Position numbers and translations under genes: made by a program. The notes under the pieces are model-generated. The model was not told the DNA's origin. It did not search any database and saw only the letters and a program-made list of their open reading frames with translations. 64,000 bases of DNA from Conus ventricosus (Eukaryota; Mollusca; Gastropoda; Neogastropoda; Conidae): assembly GCA_018398815.1 (NCBI GenBank), contig CM031615.1, positions 53,787,756-53,851,755 on the forward strand. Reading direction: 5' to 3'. Shown here piece by piece: positions 11,201-22,078 of the stretch. The first letter of the stretch is position 1. Every line of letters starts with the position of its first letter.

Positions 11201-11994
11201 ACGGTTCCAAGTCTGAGGATGGAGTGGCCTGTGCAGCCTACTGCCCTGGGGCTCCTTCTCAGATACTGTTGGAACATATCCATTCAGATGCTTCTGTCTA
11301 TTCTGCTGAACTTACTGCTCTGGTACTGGCTTTGAAGATAATCTCACATTCTTCGAAGAGGGACTTTCTGGTTCTGTCGGATTCGCTGTCAGCTTTGGAG
11401 GCCATAGCTGGCCGCAACCTTCAGCATCCAGAACTTTTACTTTTTTTTGAACTTTTTAGCAAGTTGAAGGCGGACGGTTACAACATTACTCTTGCTTGGG
11501 TTCCTGGTCATGTTGGCATCGGCGGGAACGAAATGGTTGATCGTTTAGCCAAGAACGCCACAAGAGAGAAACTGTCCAACATTTATATCCCCTGCTCAGA
11601 TGTGAAACCTAAAATTAACGATTATGTGAGAGACCTCTGGCAGGAGGATTGGAACACACAGACGAATAACAAACTCTTTCAGATCCGTCCAAACCTTAAG
11701 GACTTCCTCCCATCTTCGTCGGGAGGTCGTAAAGAGGAAACGGTTCTGTGCCGGCTGCACACCGGCCATTCGTATTTTACCCATTCCTATCTTTTAAAGA
11801 GTGAAGAAGCTCCGTGGTGTATTCCATGTCATGCGCCACTCACAATGAAACATGTTCTTTTAGAGTGTTGGGACTTGCACGATGTGAGACACAAACATTT
11901 TACAGCGGAGTCCATGAAGATCCTGTTCAGGGATGTCCCGCCTGATGTGATCCTTGGGTTTTTGAAAGAGATTAACATTTTTCATCTGATTTAA
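8297..11994 (+). CDS. LINE ORF2: endonuclease / reverse transcriptase / RNase H (one frameshift near 9350)
   Basis: About 1230 residues. The endonuclease shows WNIRGL, ALQETQI, LLGDFNGHN and GSDHFPVLL. The reverse transcriptase shows SPGIDDIHY, NYRPIALTS, FFDLEKAYDTTW, GVPQGSILSPALF and the catalytic FVDDF box. The RNase H shows FTDGSKSEDG, YSAELTALVLAL, LSDSLSAL and HVGIGGNEMVDRLAK. A Cys/His cluster follows (CIPCH...KHVLLEC). All catalytic acidic residues I expect are present. The only break is one missing base in the run AAGAAAAAGTG near 9350, where the sequence continues at once in the next frame (VWNIIKKIKGK). It could be a true mutation or a homopolymer error. The start ATG follows the ORF1 stop by 25 bp. 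Confidence 0.88.
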
Positions 11995-12192
11995 GATTTT
12001 ACGGAAGAAAGATTTTTAATGCAATTTCTGGTGCGTTTGTAGACGATGTCATTTAATGCGATGTGTGAAAGTTGGATTTTTTTTTTTTTTTTTTTTTTTC
12101 AAATGACTGGTGAGTTGATTTTAACGTGGTGACAGCCCTGATGTGGCCCTCTGCGGTCGGCTGGACTATAAGCAACATTATCTTATCTTATC

Positions 12193-12205
12193 CTACCACA
12201 ATGAG
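12193..12205. repeat. 13-bp target-site duplication of the LINE (right copy)
   Basis: Identical to 6227-6239. Confidence 0.9.
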
Positions 12206-14179
12206 GGGCCCTCCCTCACTCCTACTTTACTCGCTTGCACTCGGTGCAGCAAGCTTAAGCTGGCATACAGGGGGTCTGTCTAAGTTACACTGAATGTATC
12301 CAAAGAGGTACTCATAGACAGGGTCTCCCTGTCTCATCATAAAGTGAGGGCAAGGGTCTGATGGATTTGAGTCCAAGTGGTAAGCTACTTAGCTTTGCTT
12401 CGGAGAGGGTAGTTGATCTCTCCTGTGGTTGGTGACTGCCCCACTGGTGTAGATTGGTGGTCTGGTGTCGCCCTGGTGTTGGGCGAAGTCCCAGCTTCTG
12501 ATCCCGCCGCAATGTGTAGCGTGACCTGGATGGCGTGACCAGGATAGCATGACCTGGATGGCGTGACCAGGGTAGCGTGACCTGGATGGTGTGACCAGGG
12601 TCCCAGTTCTGCGATAAAGAGAACTTGGTCTGTGGGTGAGAACCTGATGGCTGGTTTGTCGAGTGCACACATTTACCCTGGTTTACTTTCAGCACAGGTG
12701 CGAGACTCGGCCAGCAAAGTATTCTCTATGGTAGAGTTTCTGCTATAACTATTAATCTCCACTTTTGTTTAAAGACGAAGTTAAGCTTACAAAAGGGTAG
12801 TTGACAGTAATACTGTGTTACATAGTTTCAGTCAGACAACTCTTCCATGTTTCTTATGAATTAAATCACACTGACTTGGGCTACACTGAGTCCAAGTACA
12901 CATGTGGTGTAGACTTAAAGTCATACACTACAAATCATTCCAACAATCACCAGTATTTATGAATCAGGGTAGCAGTTCTTAACCTAGCACAGGTATACTG
13001 TTTTCCTGACCAACATTAATCATTTAATTATTGTCTTAACAGACAGAATTGCCTACTGGCAAAAGTCAGGGTGAACACAAAGAACAGTGATCAGATAGTT
13101 AACAAAGAATCATAACCACTGGGAGAGAGCTTTTGCTATATGATGGCAAGCAAACTCCTACACAGAATAATCATTCATCAGTTTGATACATGTTGCTAAG
13201 CATTTGCACAAATTTATAATGTTAACGCACACAGCATAGGCCTACATAAAATCAATACATAGATTCGAAAAGGTAAAACAGAGTTCCAACTCACTTTTCC
13301 TGAGAATTAACAGTGAATGACTGGAGATCAACGGGTTACCGCGATTTCCCCATGCCTTCTCTAGTTGTCTCTTTGTCTTCCTCTGGTCCTGTCTACAGGC
13401 AGTCTTGAGGGGTCAGTGAGACTGCACCCCTCTGTGTCTGGGATTATAATTGCCAGATTCGATTTTGACAACCTGTCACTCAAACATCAGGGGTGAGAGG
13501 GGGATGGATCTAGTCTTATCACCAGTCGCCTCAGAAACCGTTTGAACCTAATCAGCCCAGCTCACTGACTTCAGCGGTCGGTTTAATTTATGCGTCCGTA
13601 TAGACGCATACTCTCGTTCGGATCCGCCAGTTGTGGTGGTGGCGGTGTGCCGAGCGGCAACATGCCTTTGTGTCACGGGATAGAGGGGGGGGGGGGGGGG
13701 GGGGAGGTGTGTGATAGCGCCGGGAAGGGGTGGTGGTGGTGGTGGTGAGACGGGCAATTGCCACAATGAAATTAAAATCTCCGCGTCATCGCTACTCCCC
13801 ATGCAGGGTGAAGGAGGGTTGAGAGGGGGAGGAGGGGGGGGGGGGGGGGGGTTAGGCCTGCAAGAACGAAAGGCGTCACGCATTTCCCGTGACGCAATCT
13901 TTTTCTTCATCATGGATCGTGTCGGCGAGGCAGTTCGCCCGTCCTAAGTGAGGGAAAGGGGGGGGGGGGGGGGGGGAGGTTGAGAAAGGAGAGTGGGCAT
14001 AGATTTGAAATCTTTTTTTTTTGGTTTGGGGTTTTAGTGGGACCGATTGGATGGTTTTGTCAAGCGTTTCGTCACAGAGACAGATCCCCTGTCTGCCTCC
14101 TCTTCCATCCACACACTCTCCCCATCAGCAGAATCCTGAAGTCTAACTGGCACATAGTAGAAAATCACAAAACCGGCTG
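12206..14179. other. TLR intron, no gene seen
   Basis: Contains a short tandem repeat at about 12521-12600 (three copies of a ~28-bp unit built on GCGTGACCTGGATGG) and several G tracts (about 13685-13704, 13830-13850 and 13958-13976). I see no supported coding region. Confidence 0.6.
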
Positions 14180-15058
14180 CCTGGTGCGGAGACGTGGGTT
14201 GAACCTGTGTCTTGGCTGTCTGGAGCTGAGACGTGGGTTGAACCTGTGTCTTGGCTGTCTGGTGCCGAGACGTGGGTTGAACCTGTGTCTTTGCTGTCTG
14301 GTGCTAAGACATGGGTTGAACCTGTGTCTTGGCTGTCTGGGCTGAGACGTGGGTTGAACCTGGTCTTTGCTGTCTGGTGCTAAGACGTGGGTTGAACCTG
14401 TGTCTTTGCTGTCTGGTGGGGAGACGTGGGTTTGAACCTGTGTCTTTGCTGTCTGGTGCGGAGACGTGGGTTGAACCTGTGTCTTTGCTGTCTGGTGCGC
14501 AGACGTGGGTTGAACCTGTGTCTTTGCTGTCTGGTGCTGAGACGTGGGTTGAACCTGTGTCTTTGCTGTCTGGTGCTAAGACATGGGTTGAACCTGTGTC
14601 TTGGCTGTCTGGTGCTGAGACGTGGGTTGAACCTGTGTCTTTGCTGTCTGGTGCTAAGACATGGGTTGAACCTGTGTCTTTGCTGTCTGGTGCGGAGACA
14701 TGGGTTGAACCTGTGTCTTTGCTGTCTGGTGCATAGACGTGGGTTGAACCTGTGTCTTTGCTGTCTGGTGCAGAAACGTGGGTTGAACCTGTGTCTTTGC
14801 TGTCTGGTGCTAAGACATGGGTTGAACCTGTGTCTTTGCTGTCTGGTGCGGAGACGTGGGTTGAACCTGTGTCTTGGCTGTCTGGTGCTGAGACGTGGGT
14901 TGAACCTGTGTCTTTGCTGTCTGGTGCTAAGACATGGGTTGAACCTGTGTCTTGGCTGTCTGGTGCGGAGACGTGGGTTGAACCTGTGTCTTTGCTGTCT
15001 GGTGCGGAGACGTGGGTTGAACCTGTGTCTTTGCTGTCTGGTGCGGAGACGTGGGTTG
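14180..15058. repeat. 39-bp minisatellite (~22 copies)
   Basis: The unit is built on GAGACGTGGGTTGAACCTG followed by TGTCTTTGCTGTCTGGTGC. 39 bp is a multiple of three and the unit has no stop in two plus frames, so long 13-residue-repeat reading frames appear. I do not regard them as genes. Confidence 0.95.
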
Positions 15059-15109
15059 ACTATCGTCGCTTCTTAAGGACTTTTACATCTTCTCTGCTCT
15101 GTGCCGTCC

Positions 15110-15340
15110 TCAGCATTCAGTGGATTGATTTTTGACACCAGCACCAGGATCCATGAGGCACAGGACGCTGGCGTCAATGCCACTGCCCTTGAAGACACAG
15201 TGGCAGTGGACAGGGCACGTGTCTAGGTTGAAGGATATTCCCTTATATAAAACTACATTGTGCAGAGAGATGTTCATCGACCATAGTAACACACAGGCTC
15301 CACAGAGGAACAGTAAGGACTTTTTGAAAAAAGAAAAAGA
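15110..15340 (-). CDS. Possible exon with LRR N-terminal cap motif, antisense to the TLR
   Basis: The minus strand reads NISLHNVVLYKGISFNLDT, then CPVHCHCVFKGSGIDASVLC, then LMDPGAGVKN. CPxxCxC followed about 12 residues later by another Cys is the pattern of an LRR N-terminal cap, as found between LRR blocks in multi-cysteine-cluster Toll proteins. It lies inside the 13.6-kb TLR intron but on the opposite strand, so it cannot belong to the same transcript as drawn. Options are an inverted duplicate exon of a related receptor, a local misassembly, or a chance cysteine pattern. Splice sites are not clear: a CAAAAAG precedes the frame near 15317. Confidence 0.4.
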   Translation of the reverse strand, partial: SFSFFKKSLLFLCGACVLLWSMNISLHNVVLYKGISFNLDTCPVHCHCVFKGSGIDASVLCLMDPGAGVKNQSTEC

Positions 15341-15550
15341 TTTCTTCACTGCTTGTGGCCAAAGAAATGCATGACTTCCTACCACCCGTCAGCTCACCCC
15401 TGTCTGTGAAGACACCTGTCAACATGTAGCGTTTGAGCAGAATAGGACGATGACCTGCTGAAGGAACAGGAATCCTTCAGTGCCCGCCCCAGACCAGACC
15501 TTCCTCTGTAGCCATTGTGGAGGGACTAGTCTGTCACACATCACGCGCAC

Positions 15551-15580
15551 AACACACGCACACACACACACACACACACA
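15551..15580. repeat. (CA)n microsatellite
   Basis: About 30 bases of CA repeat. From here to 15840 the sequence is A/C-rich low complexity with no supported gene. Confidence 0.85.
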
Positions 15581-15839
15581 AGCACATGCATACGCGCGCT
15601 CATACACAGACTCTCAAGAGTGTACATGCACACACGTTAAGAATGAGTAAGTTGAGTAAACCCATTCCACCCCTCATTGTCAAACACAAACAAAAGAACA
15701 ACACGATCGACAACAACAACAATAAAACAAACTCGAAGCAACAAAACTCACTCACATGCACAAGCAAAAGGAAAACCAAAACCCAAACAAAAACAAAACA
15801 AAACAAAAAAACAGCGTATTGCTATCCAAGACGCACATA

Positions 15840-18463
15840 CCGGTCAAATCATGTCCCATCATCACACCTGTCGTTTGTGTCCATTCAGTATAATTATATA
15901 GATACCAGTCAGTATCATGTCTCATCATCACACCTATCGTTAGTGTCCATTCAGGTATAACTATATAAGATACCGGTCAGTATCATGTCTCATCATCAAC
16001 CTATCGTTTGTGTCCATTCGGGTATAACTAATAGATACCGGTCAGTATCATGTCTCATCATCACACCTGTCGCTTGTGTCCATTCAGGTAAAATTATATA
16101 GATACTGGTCAGTATCATGTCTCATCATCACACCTATCGTTTGTGTCCATGGTGCTATGTTCAGGTATATATAGACACCGGTCAGTATCATGTCTCATCA
16201 TCACACCTATCGTTTGTGTCCATGGTGCTATGTTCAGGTGTATATAGACACCAGTCAGTATCATGTCTCATCATCACACCTATTGTTTGTGTCCATGGTG
16301 CTATGTTCAGGTATATATAGACACCGTCAGTATCATGTCTCATCATCACACCTATCGTTTGTGTCCATGGTGCTATGTTCAGGTGTATATAGACACCGGT
16401 CAGTATGTGTCCATGGTGCTATGTTCAGGTGTATCGGTCAGTATTGTGTCCATGGTGCTATGTTCAGGTGTATATAGACACCGGTCAGTATTGTGTCCAT
16501 GGTGCTATGTTCAGGTATATATAGACACCGGTCAGTATCATGTCTCATCATCACACCTATCGTTGTGTCCATGGTGCTATGTTCAGGTATATATAGACAC
16601 CGGTCAGTATCATGTCTCATCATCACACCTATCGTTTGTGTCCATGGTGCTATGTTCAGGTATATATAGACATCGGTCAGTTATCATGTCTCATCATCAC
16701 ACCTATCGTTTGTGTCCATTCAGGTATAATTATATAGACACCGGTCAGTATCATGTCTCATCATCACACCTATCGTTTGTGTCCATGGTGCTATGTTCAG
16801 ATCAGGTGTATATAGACACCGGTCAGTATTGTGTCCATGGTGCTATGTTCAGGTGTATATAGACACCGGTCAGTATTGTGTCCATGGTGCTATGTTCAGG
16901 TGTATATAGAAAACCGGTCAGTATTGTGTCCATGGTGCTATGTTCAGGTATATATAGACACCGGTCAGTATCATGTCTCATCATCACACCTATCGTTTGT
17001 GTCCATGGTGCTATGTTCAGGTATATATAGACACCGGTCAGTATCATGTCTCATCATCACACCTATCGTTTGTGTCCATGGTGCTATGTTCAGGTATATA
17101 TAGACACCGGTCAGTATCATGTCTCATCATCACACCTATCGTTTGTGTCCAGGGTGCTATGTTCAGGTATATATAGACACGGTCAGTATCATGTCTCATC
17201 ATCACACCTATCGTGTGTGTCCATGGTGCTATGTTCAGGTATATATAGACACCGGTCAGTATCATGTCTCATCATCACACCTATCGTTTGTGTCCATGGT
17301 GCTATGTTCAGTATATATATAGACACCGGTCAGTATCATGTCTCATCATCACACCTATCGTTTGTGTCCATGGTGCTATGTTCAGGTATATATAGACACC
17401 GGTCAGTATCATGTCTCATCATCACACCTATCGTTTGTGTCCATGGTGCTATGTTCAGGTATAATATAGACACCGGTCAGTATCATGTCTCATCATCACA
17501 CCTATCGTTTGTGTCCATGGTGCTATGTTCAGGTATATATAGACACCGGTCAGTATCATGTCTCATCATCACACCTATCGTTTGTATCCAGGTGCTATGT
17601 TCAGGTGTATATAGACACCGGTCAGTATTGTGTCCATGGTGCTATGTTCAGTGTATATAGACACCGGTCAGTATTGTGTCCATGGTGCTATGTTCAGGTG
17701 TATATAGACACCGGTCAGTATTGTGTCCATGGTGCTATGTTCAGGTATATATAGACACCGGTCAGTATCATGTCTCATCATCACACCTATCGTTTGTGTC
17801 CAAGGGTGCTATTTCAGGTATATATAGACACCGGTCATATCATGTCTCATCATCACACCTATCGTTTGTGTCCATGGTGCTATGTTCAGGTATATATAGA
17901 CATCGGTCAGTATCATGTCTCATCATCACACCTATCGTTTGTGTCCATTCAGGTATAATTATATAGACACCGGTCAGTATCATGTCTCATCATCACACCT
18001 ATCGTTTGTGTCCATGGTGCTATGTTCAGGTGTATATAGACACTGGTCAGTATTGTGTCCAGGGTGCTATGTTCATGTGTATATAGACACCGGTCAGTAT
18101 TTTGTCCATGGTGCTATGTTCAGGTGTATATAGACACCGGTCAGTATTGTGTCCATGGTGCTATGTTCAGGTAAAATATAGACACCGGTCAGTATCATGT
18201 CTCATCATCACACCATCGTGTGTGTCCATGGTGCTATGTTCAGGTATATATAGACACCGGTCAGTATCATGTCTCATCATCACACCTATCGTTTGTGTCC
18301 ATGGTGCTATGTTCAGGTATATATAGACACCGGTCAGTATCATGTCTCATCATCACACCTATCGTTTGTGTCCATGGTGCTATGTTCAGGTATATATATA
18401 GACACGGTCAGTATCATGTCTCATCATCACACCTATCGTTTGTGTCCATGGTGCTATGTTCAG
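15840..18463. repeat. ~73-bp minisatellite (~35 copies) ending on the splice acceptor of the TLR transmembrane exon
   Basis: The unit runs TATATATAGACACCGGTCAG, then TATCATGTCTCATCATCAC, then ACCTATCGTTTGTGTCC, then ATGGTGCTATGTTCAGG. Some copies lack the middle section (~38-48 bp) and some near the left end use CATTCAGG instead. The final copy's GCTATGTTCAG is the acceptor of the exon at 18464, so nearly every unit carries an identical acceptor-like AG. Confidence 0.95.
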
Positions 18464-18640
18464 GTCTGTTGGAGGGTAAAGACTACCGTGCTATGCCCCG
18501 CCTCGTTTGCGCAAACGCAGTCTTCAGCACGTTGATATGACCATCCACAACTGCCTGCTGACCATCTACCAGGAGATCATCATCCACGTTGTCTGTCTCC
18601 TCTCCATCTTCTTCCTCCTCGTCTACGCCATGCTCTATAA
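18464..18640 (+). CDS. Toll-like receptor: second half of LRR C-terminal cap and transmembrane helix
   Basis: The acceptor is CTATGTTCAG and the donor is GTCAGT. The exon enters in the phase left by 4841 and reads GLLEGKDYR. After one missing base near 18488 it continues CYAPPRLRKRSLQHVDM, TIHNCLLTIYQEI, then the hydrophobic helix VVCLLSIFFLLVYAMLY. CYAPP with the later Cys completes the LRR C-terminal cap, and the ~20-residue helix is the membrane span. Exon length is 177, one less than phase requires, which supports a single-base error in the deposited sequence. The exon ends in phase 2 (AA|G) and joins perfectly to 21868 to give MLYKYRWQVRFWLY. Confidence 0.85.
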
Positions 18641-19430
18641 GTCAGTCCCTTTTTCTGTCTTGTTTTTGTTTTCCTTTTTTCCCTCAAGACAGTCCATTTT
18701 TCTGTTCTGTTCTTCTTCCTTTTGTCCTCAAGACAGTCCTTTTTTCCTTCCTGTTCTTCTTCCTTTTGTCCTCAAGACAGTCCTTTTTCTGTCCTGTTTT
18801 TCTTCCTTTTGTCCTCAGGACAGTCCTTTTTTCTGTCCTGTTTTTCTTCCTTTGGTCCTCAAGACAGTCCTTTTTCCTGCCCTGCTTTTCTTCCTTTTAT
18901 CCTCAAGACATTCCTTTTACCTGTCCTGCTTTTCTTCCTTTTGTCCTCAAGACAGTCCTTTTTCTGTCCTGTTTTTCTTCCTTTTGTCCTCAAGACAGTT
19001 CTTTTTTCTGTCCTGTTTTTCTTCCTTCTGGTCCTCAAGGCAGTCCTTTTTTCTGTTCTGTTCTTCTTCCTTTTGTCCTAAAGACAGTCCTTTTTTCTGT
19101 CCTGCTTTTCTTCCTTCTGTCCTCAAGACAGTCCTTTTTTCTGTCCTATTCTTCTTCCTTTTGTCCTCAAGACAATCCTTTTTCTGTCCTGTTTTTCTTC
19201 CTTTTGTCCTCAAGACAGTCCTTTTTCTGTCCTGTTTTTCTTCCTTTTGTCCTCAAGACAGTCCATTTTCCTGTCCTGTTTTTCTTCCTTTTGTCCATTT
19301 TCCTGTCCTGTTTTTCTTCCTTTTGTCCTCAAGACAGTCCTTTTTTCTGTCCTGTTTTTCTTCCTTTTGTCCGCAAGACAGTCATTTTTTTCTGTCCTGT
19401 TTTTTTCCCTCCTACCCTTGATTCTTTTTC
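18639..19430. repeat. ~44-bp pyrimidine-rich minisatellite starting at a TLR splice donor (~18 copies)
   Basis: The unit is AAGACAGTCC then TTTTTTCTGTCCTG then TTTTTCTTCCTTTTGTCCTC. The first, divergent copy is AAGTCAGTCC, which is the exon end plus donor itself. The donor GT appears as GA in all later copies. Long reading frames here are repeat artefacts. Confidence 0.93.
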
Positions 19431-20058
19431 TATAAGAAAGTCTTTTCTTGTCTTTTTTTTTCTTTTTTCTTTCTTTTTATGTTTTGTTTTGTTTTTTGTT
19501 TTGTTAGTACGTCTCTTTCATGGAAATAACAAGTTAAATGACTTTCTGTTTTCTCCTTTTTGTCTCTTTTTTCCTTTTGTCCAAGAGTTGCTCTACCAGT
19601 CTACGTTTTTCTTGTCCGTCTTCTGTCTTTCTTTGTTTTCTGTCTCCTTGTTGTTGTTTTTTTTCCATTGTTATGCAAAGTCAGTTCTCATCGCAACAGC
19701 TGAACCTCAGAATAACGACCCTCCAGAAATGCAATGAAAGCTCTTTATAAGAATCTTCTTCTGTTTAGAGATAACTCTGAAACAGACAAAAAGAGAGAAA
19801 GCAAGTGTTTTAAGTTAAAGGAAAACAAAAAGTTTTAATTGGAGAGATCCTTGTAGGAAGTAGATTTTACCGTTTTTCTCTTCTTTCTTCATCTCTTCTC
19901 TGTCATTCTTTTCTTTCTCTCTTCCATGGGTTCTACATCCTGATTTTCACGTCAGAATTTTCATTTTTCTCTTCTTTCTTTACTGTTCTGCCATGCTCCC
20001 CTATCGTTCACGTAGTTTACTCCATGTTCAACAAGCCAGTCATTCTGTGTCGGTCCGT

Positions 20059-20129
<71 letters not shown>

Positions 20130-20176
20130 CTCAGAGTGTGTGTTTATCTCTCTCTCTCTCACTCTGTGTCTCTGTC

Positions 20177-20207
<31 letters not shown>

Positions 20208-20224
20208 GCCGGTCTGTCAGTCTC

Positions 20225-20284
<60 letters not shown>

Positions 20285-20347
20285 CTCCTCTCTCTCTCTC
20301 GTCTCTGTCTGTCTGTCTCTCTGTCTGTCTGTCTGCCGGTCTGTCAG

Positions 20348-20436
<89 letters not shown>

Positions 20437-20781
20437 AGAGACAACATAGTAGGCCTCGAAAAAGCTTTCAAGGAAAATGGGCGAATTTCACCGTACGTGA
20501 TGTGCGAGGGAATAAGAGCGACATGTCTGCTGTCAAACAGAATTTTGGGAACATACGACTACTGTACATCGTAATTGTGTGAAAGGATCTTTTGTGCGGG
20601 TCACGTTGTCAGTGTTATTGATCAATATTCAGTGTGATACTGTGCATACATTTCCGCGTTCTTTGCTACAATGACATGTCATGTAAATTATTGGATCGGT
20701 TTAATCTTCAGTATCTTTATCTTTATCCCAACCCACGACTTTCCTGTCTTTTGTATGGGCTTTGAATAGATCAACCACAAT

Positions 20782-20837
<56 letters not shown>

Positions 20838-21111
20838 CTCATGGTTTTCCCACACTTTCGTCATACATTCCATCTCTGCTACCAGTACTTTGTCTTCAAT
20901 GTTGGTATAACATTGTAATGAATGTAATGCTTTCATCAAATTCAATTTGTTTGTCTCCCTTTCTTTTCCTCCATCGTTCTCTTCTTGCACGTCTCCATCC
21001 AATTATTCCTGCCGCTCCTCTTCATACCTGACTTTTCCACTTCCTCCTTCACCTCCGCCTCTTCTTTCTCCTCCACCTCCTCATTTCTATCCTTCCTGGT
21101 TCTTCTATCTA
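19431..21111. repeat. Pyrimidine-rich intron with (CT)n microsatellites
   Basis: T/C-rich sequence, then (CT)n with CTGT variants at about 20062-20432, and a second (CT)n at about 20790-20838. Unique sequence between them (20440-20780) shows no supported gene. Another pyrimidine-rich tract leads to the LINE fragment. Confidence 0.85.
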
Positions 21112-21690
21112 ACATATCTATCCCCTACTCAGACTTGAAACCGAAACTTAATGATTATGTCAGAGACCTCTGGCAGGACGACTGGAATACACAGATGGAT
21201 AACACACTTTTCCAGATCCGTCCAAACCTGAAAGAGTTCATCTCATCTAGGGTGGTCGCAAAGAAAAAAACGGTTTTATGCCGGCTGTGCACTGGCCATT
21301 CGTTTTTAACTTATTCGTACCTTTTGAAGAGCGAAGAAGCTCCGTGGCGCATTCCATGTCATGTACCGTTCACAATGAAGCATATTCTTTAGGAGTGTTG
21401 GGATTTGCATGATGTGAGACATAAATATTGTACAGCAGACTCCATGAAAACCTTGTTCAGAGATGTTCCACCTGATACGATCTTTGAAATTCTGAGGGAG
21501 ACTAACATATTTCATCTGATCTGAGATTTTACAATACAAAGATTTTTCACAAGATTTCGGGTGTGTTTTTAGAAGGCGTGTTTTAAAAGGTTGTGTGAAT
21601 GAATGACTTGTGAGTTGACTTCAACGCGGTGACAGCCCTGATATGGCCCTTTGCGGTCGGCTGGGCTGTAAGCAACATTGCTCACCTGTT
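21112..21690 (+). mobile_element. 5'-truncated LINE copy, same family as 6240-12192
   Basis: Matches the last ~610 bp of the full LINE, starting at AACATATCTATCCC (compare 11578). It covers the end of ORF2 (DYVRDLWQDDWNTQ, CRLCTGHSF, SEEAPWRIPCH) and the 3' region with GGTGACAGCCCTGATATGG and GTAAGCAACA. Substitutions and stops show it is an older copy. 5' truncation is the usual outcome of target-primed reverse transcription. Confidence 0.9.
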
Positions 21691-21867
21691 CTCCTCCTAC
21701 ACTTTTCCCTTTTCCTCTTGCTTCTGCTTGTCCTCCACCTCCTTCCCTAACTCCACTTCGACGCTATCTTACCTTCTCCACCTACACATCCCTCTTCCCC
21801 TTCTCCTACATTTCCTCTTCCTGCCAGCCATCCTCTTTCTCATCATGCACCTCCTCCTCCTCCACAG

Positions 21868-22078
21868 GTACCGTTGGCAGGTGAGGTTCTGGCTGTACAC
21901 GTTGCATGTGCGGTTGAACCGAATGCAGAATGCTGCTACCGCTGCTGCTGCTGCTGCTGGTGGTACTGCTGGTGGTGGTGCTGGTGGTGGTGGTGGCGGT
22001 CATCGACCTATGTGCAGACCTCGCTTCAACGCCTTTGTGTCCTACTGCAAGAAGGACAGCCACTTTGTCATCAACAAG
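21868..22078 (+). CDS. Toll-like receptor: juxtamembrane segment, Ala/Gly-rich linker and start of TIR domain
   Basis: The acceptor is CTCCTCCTCCACAG and the donor is GTAACT. It reads YRWQVRFWLYTLHVRL (the aromatic/basic juxtamembrane segment of Toll receptors), then a linker of about 23 residues that is almost only Ala, Gly and Thr, then PRFNAFVSYCKKD (TIR box 1, F-x-A-F-V-S-Y) and SHFVINK. The exon is 211 bp, beginning with the one base needed to finish the AA|G codon and ending in phase 0. The linker is encoded by GCT/GGT triplet repeats (about 21935-21998) and looks like a trinucleotide expansion. It is not typical of Toll receptors, which usually pass directly into box 1. The domain's role is cytoplasmic signalling by binding TIR adaptors such as MyD88. 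Confidence 0.92.

Larger units (their letters stand above)
6240..12192 (+). mobile_element. Full-length non-LTR retrotransposon (LINE with AP endonuclease, RT and RNase H; I/Nimb-like)
   Basis: A 5953-bp element between identical 13-bp target duplications. It has a ~620-bp GC-rich 5' region beginning CCCTCCGGGGGTTGAGACC, two reading frames, and a 3' end finishing in a short (TTATC)n-like tail. The arrangement (ORF1 with CCHC knuckles; ORF2 with apurinic-type endonuclease, reverse transcriptase and RNase H) is that of the I-like group of LINEs. It is inserted into the TLR intron in the same orientation as the gene. A 5'-truncated relative lies at 21112-21690. Perfect target duplications imply a fairly recent insertion, although both ORFs contain frame breaks. 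Confidence 0.92.

Noticed and set aside
14180..15076. Long plus-strand frames with 13-residue repeats
   Set aside because: Consequence of a 39-bp unit without stops. No start context, splice sites or domain.
15840..18463. CRISPR-like array
   Set aside because: Units are directly tandem with no unique spacers, and the host is a eukaryote. It is a minisatellite.
18507..19737. 300-380 residue phenylalanine/serine-rich frames
   Set aside because: They run through a pyrimidine-rich minisatellite in an intron. Only the first ~45 residues of one frame, the TLR membrane exon, are real.
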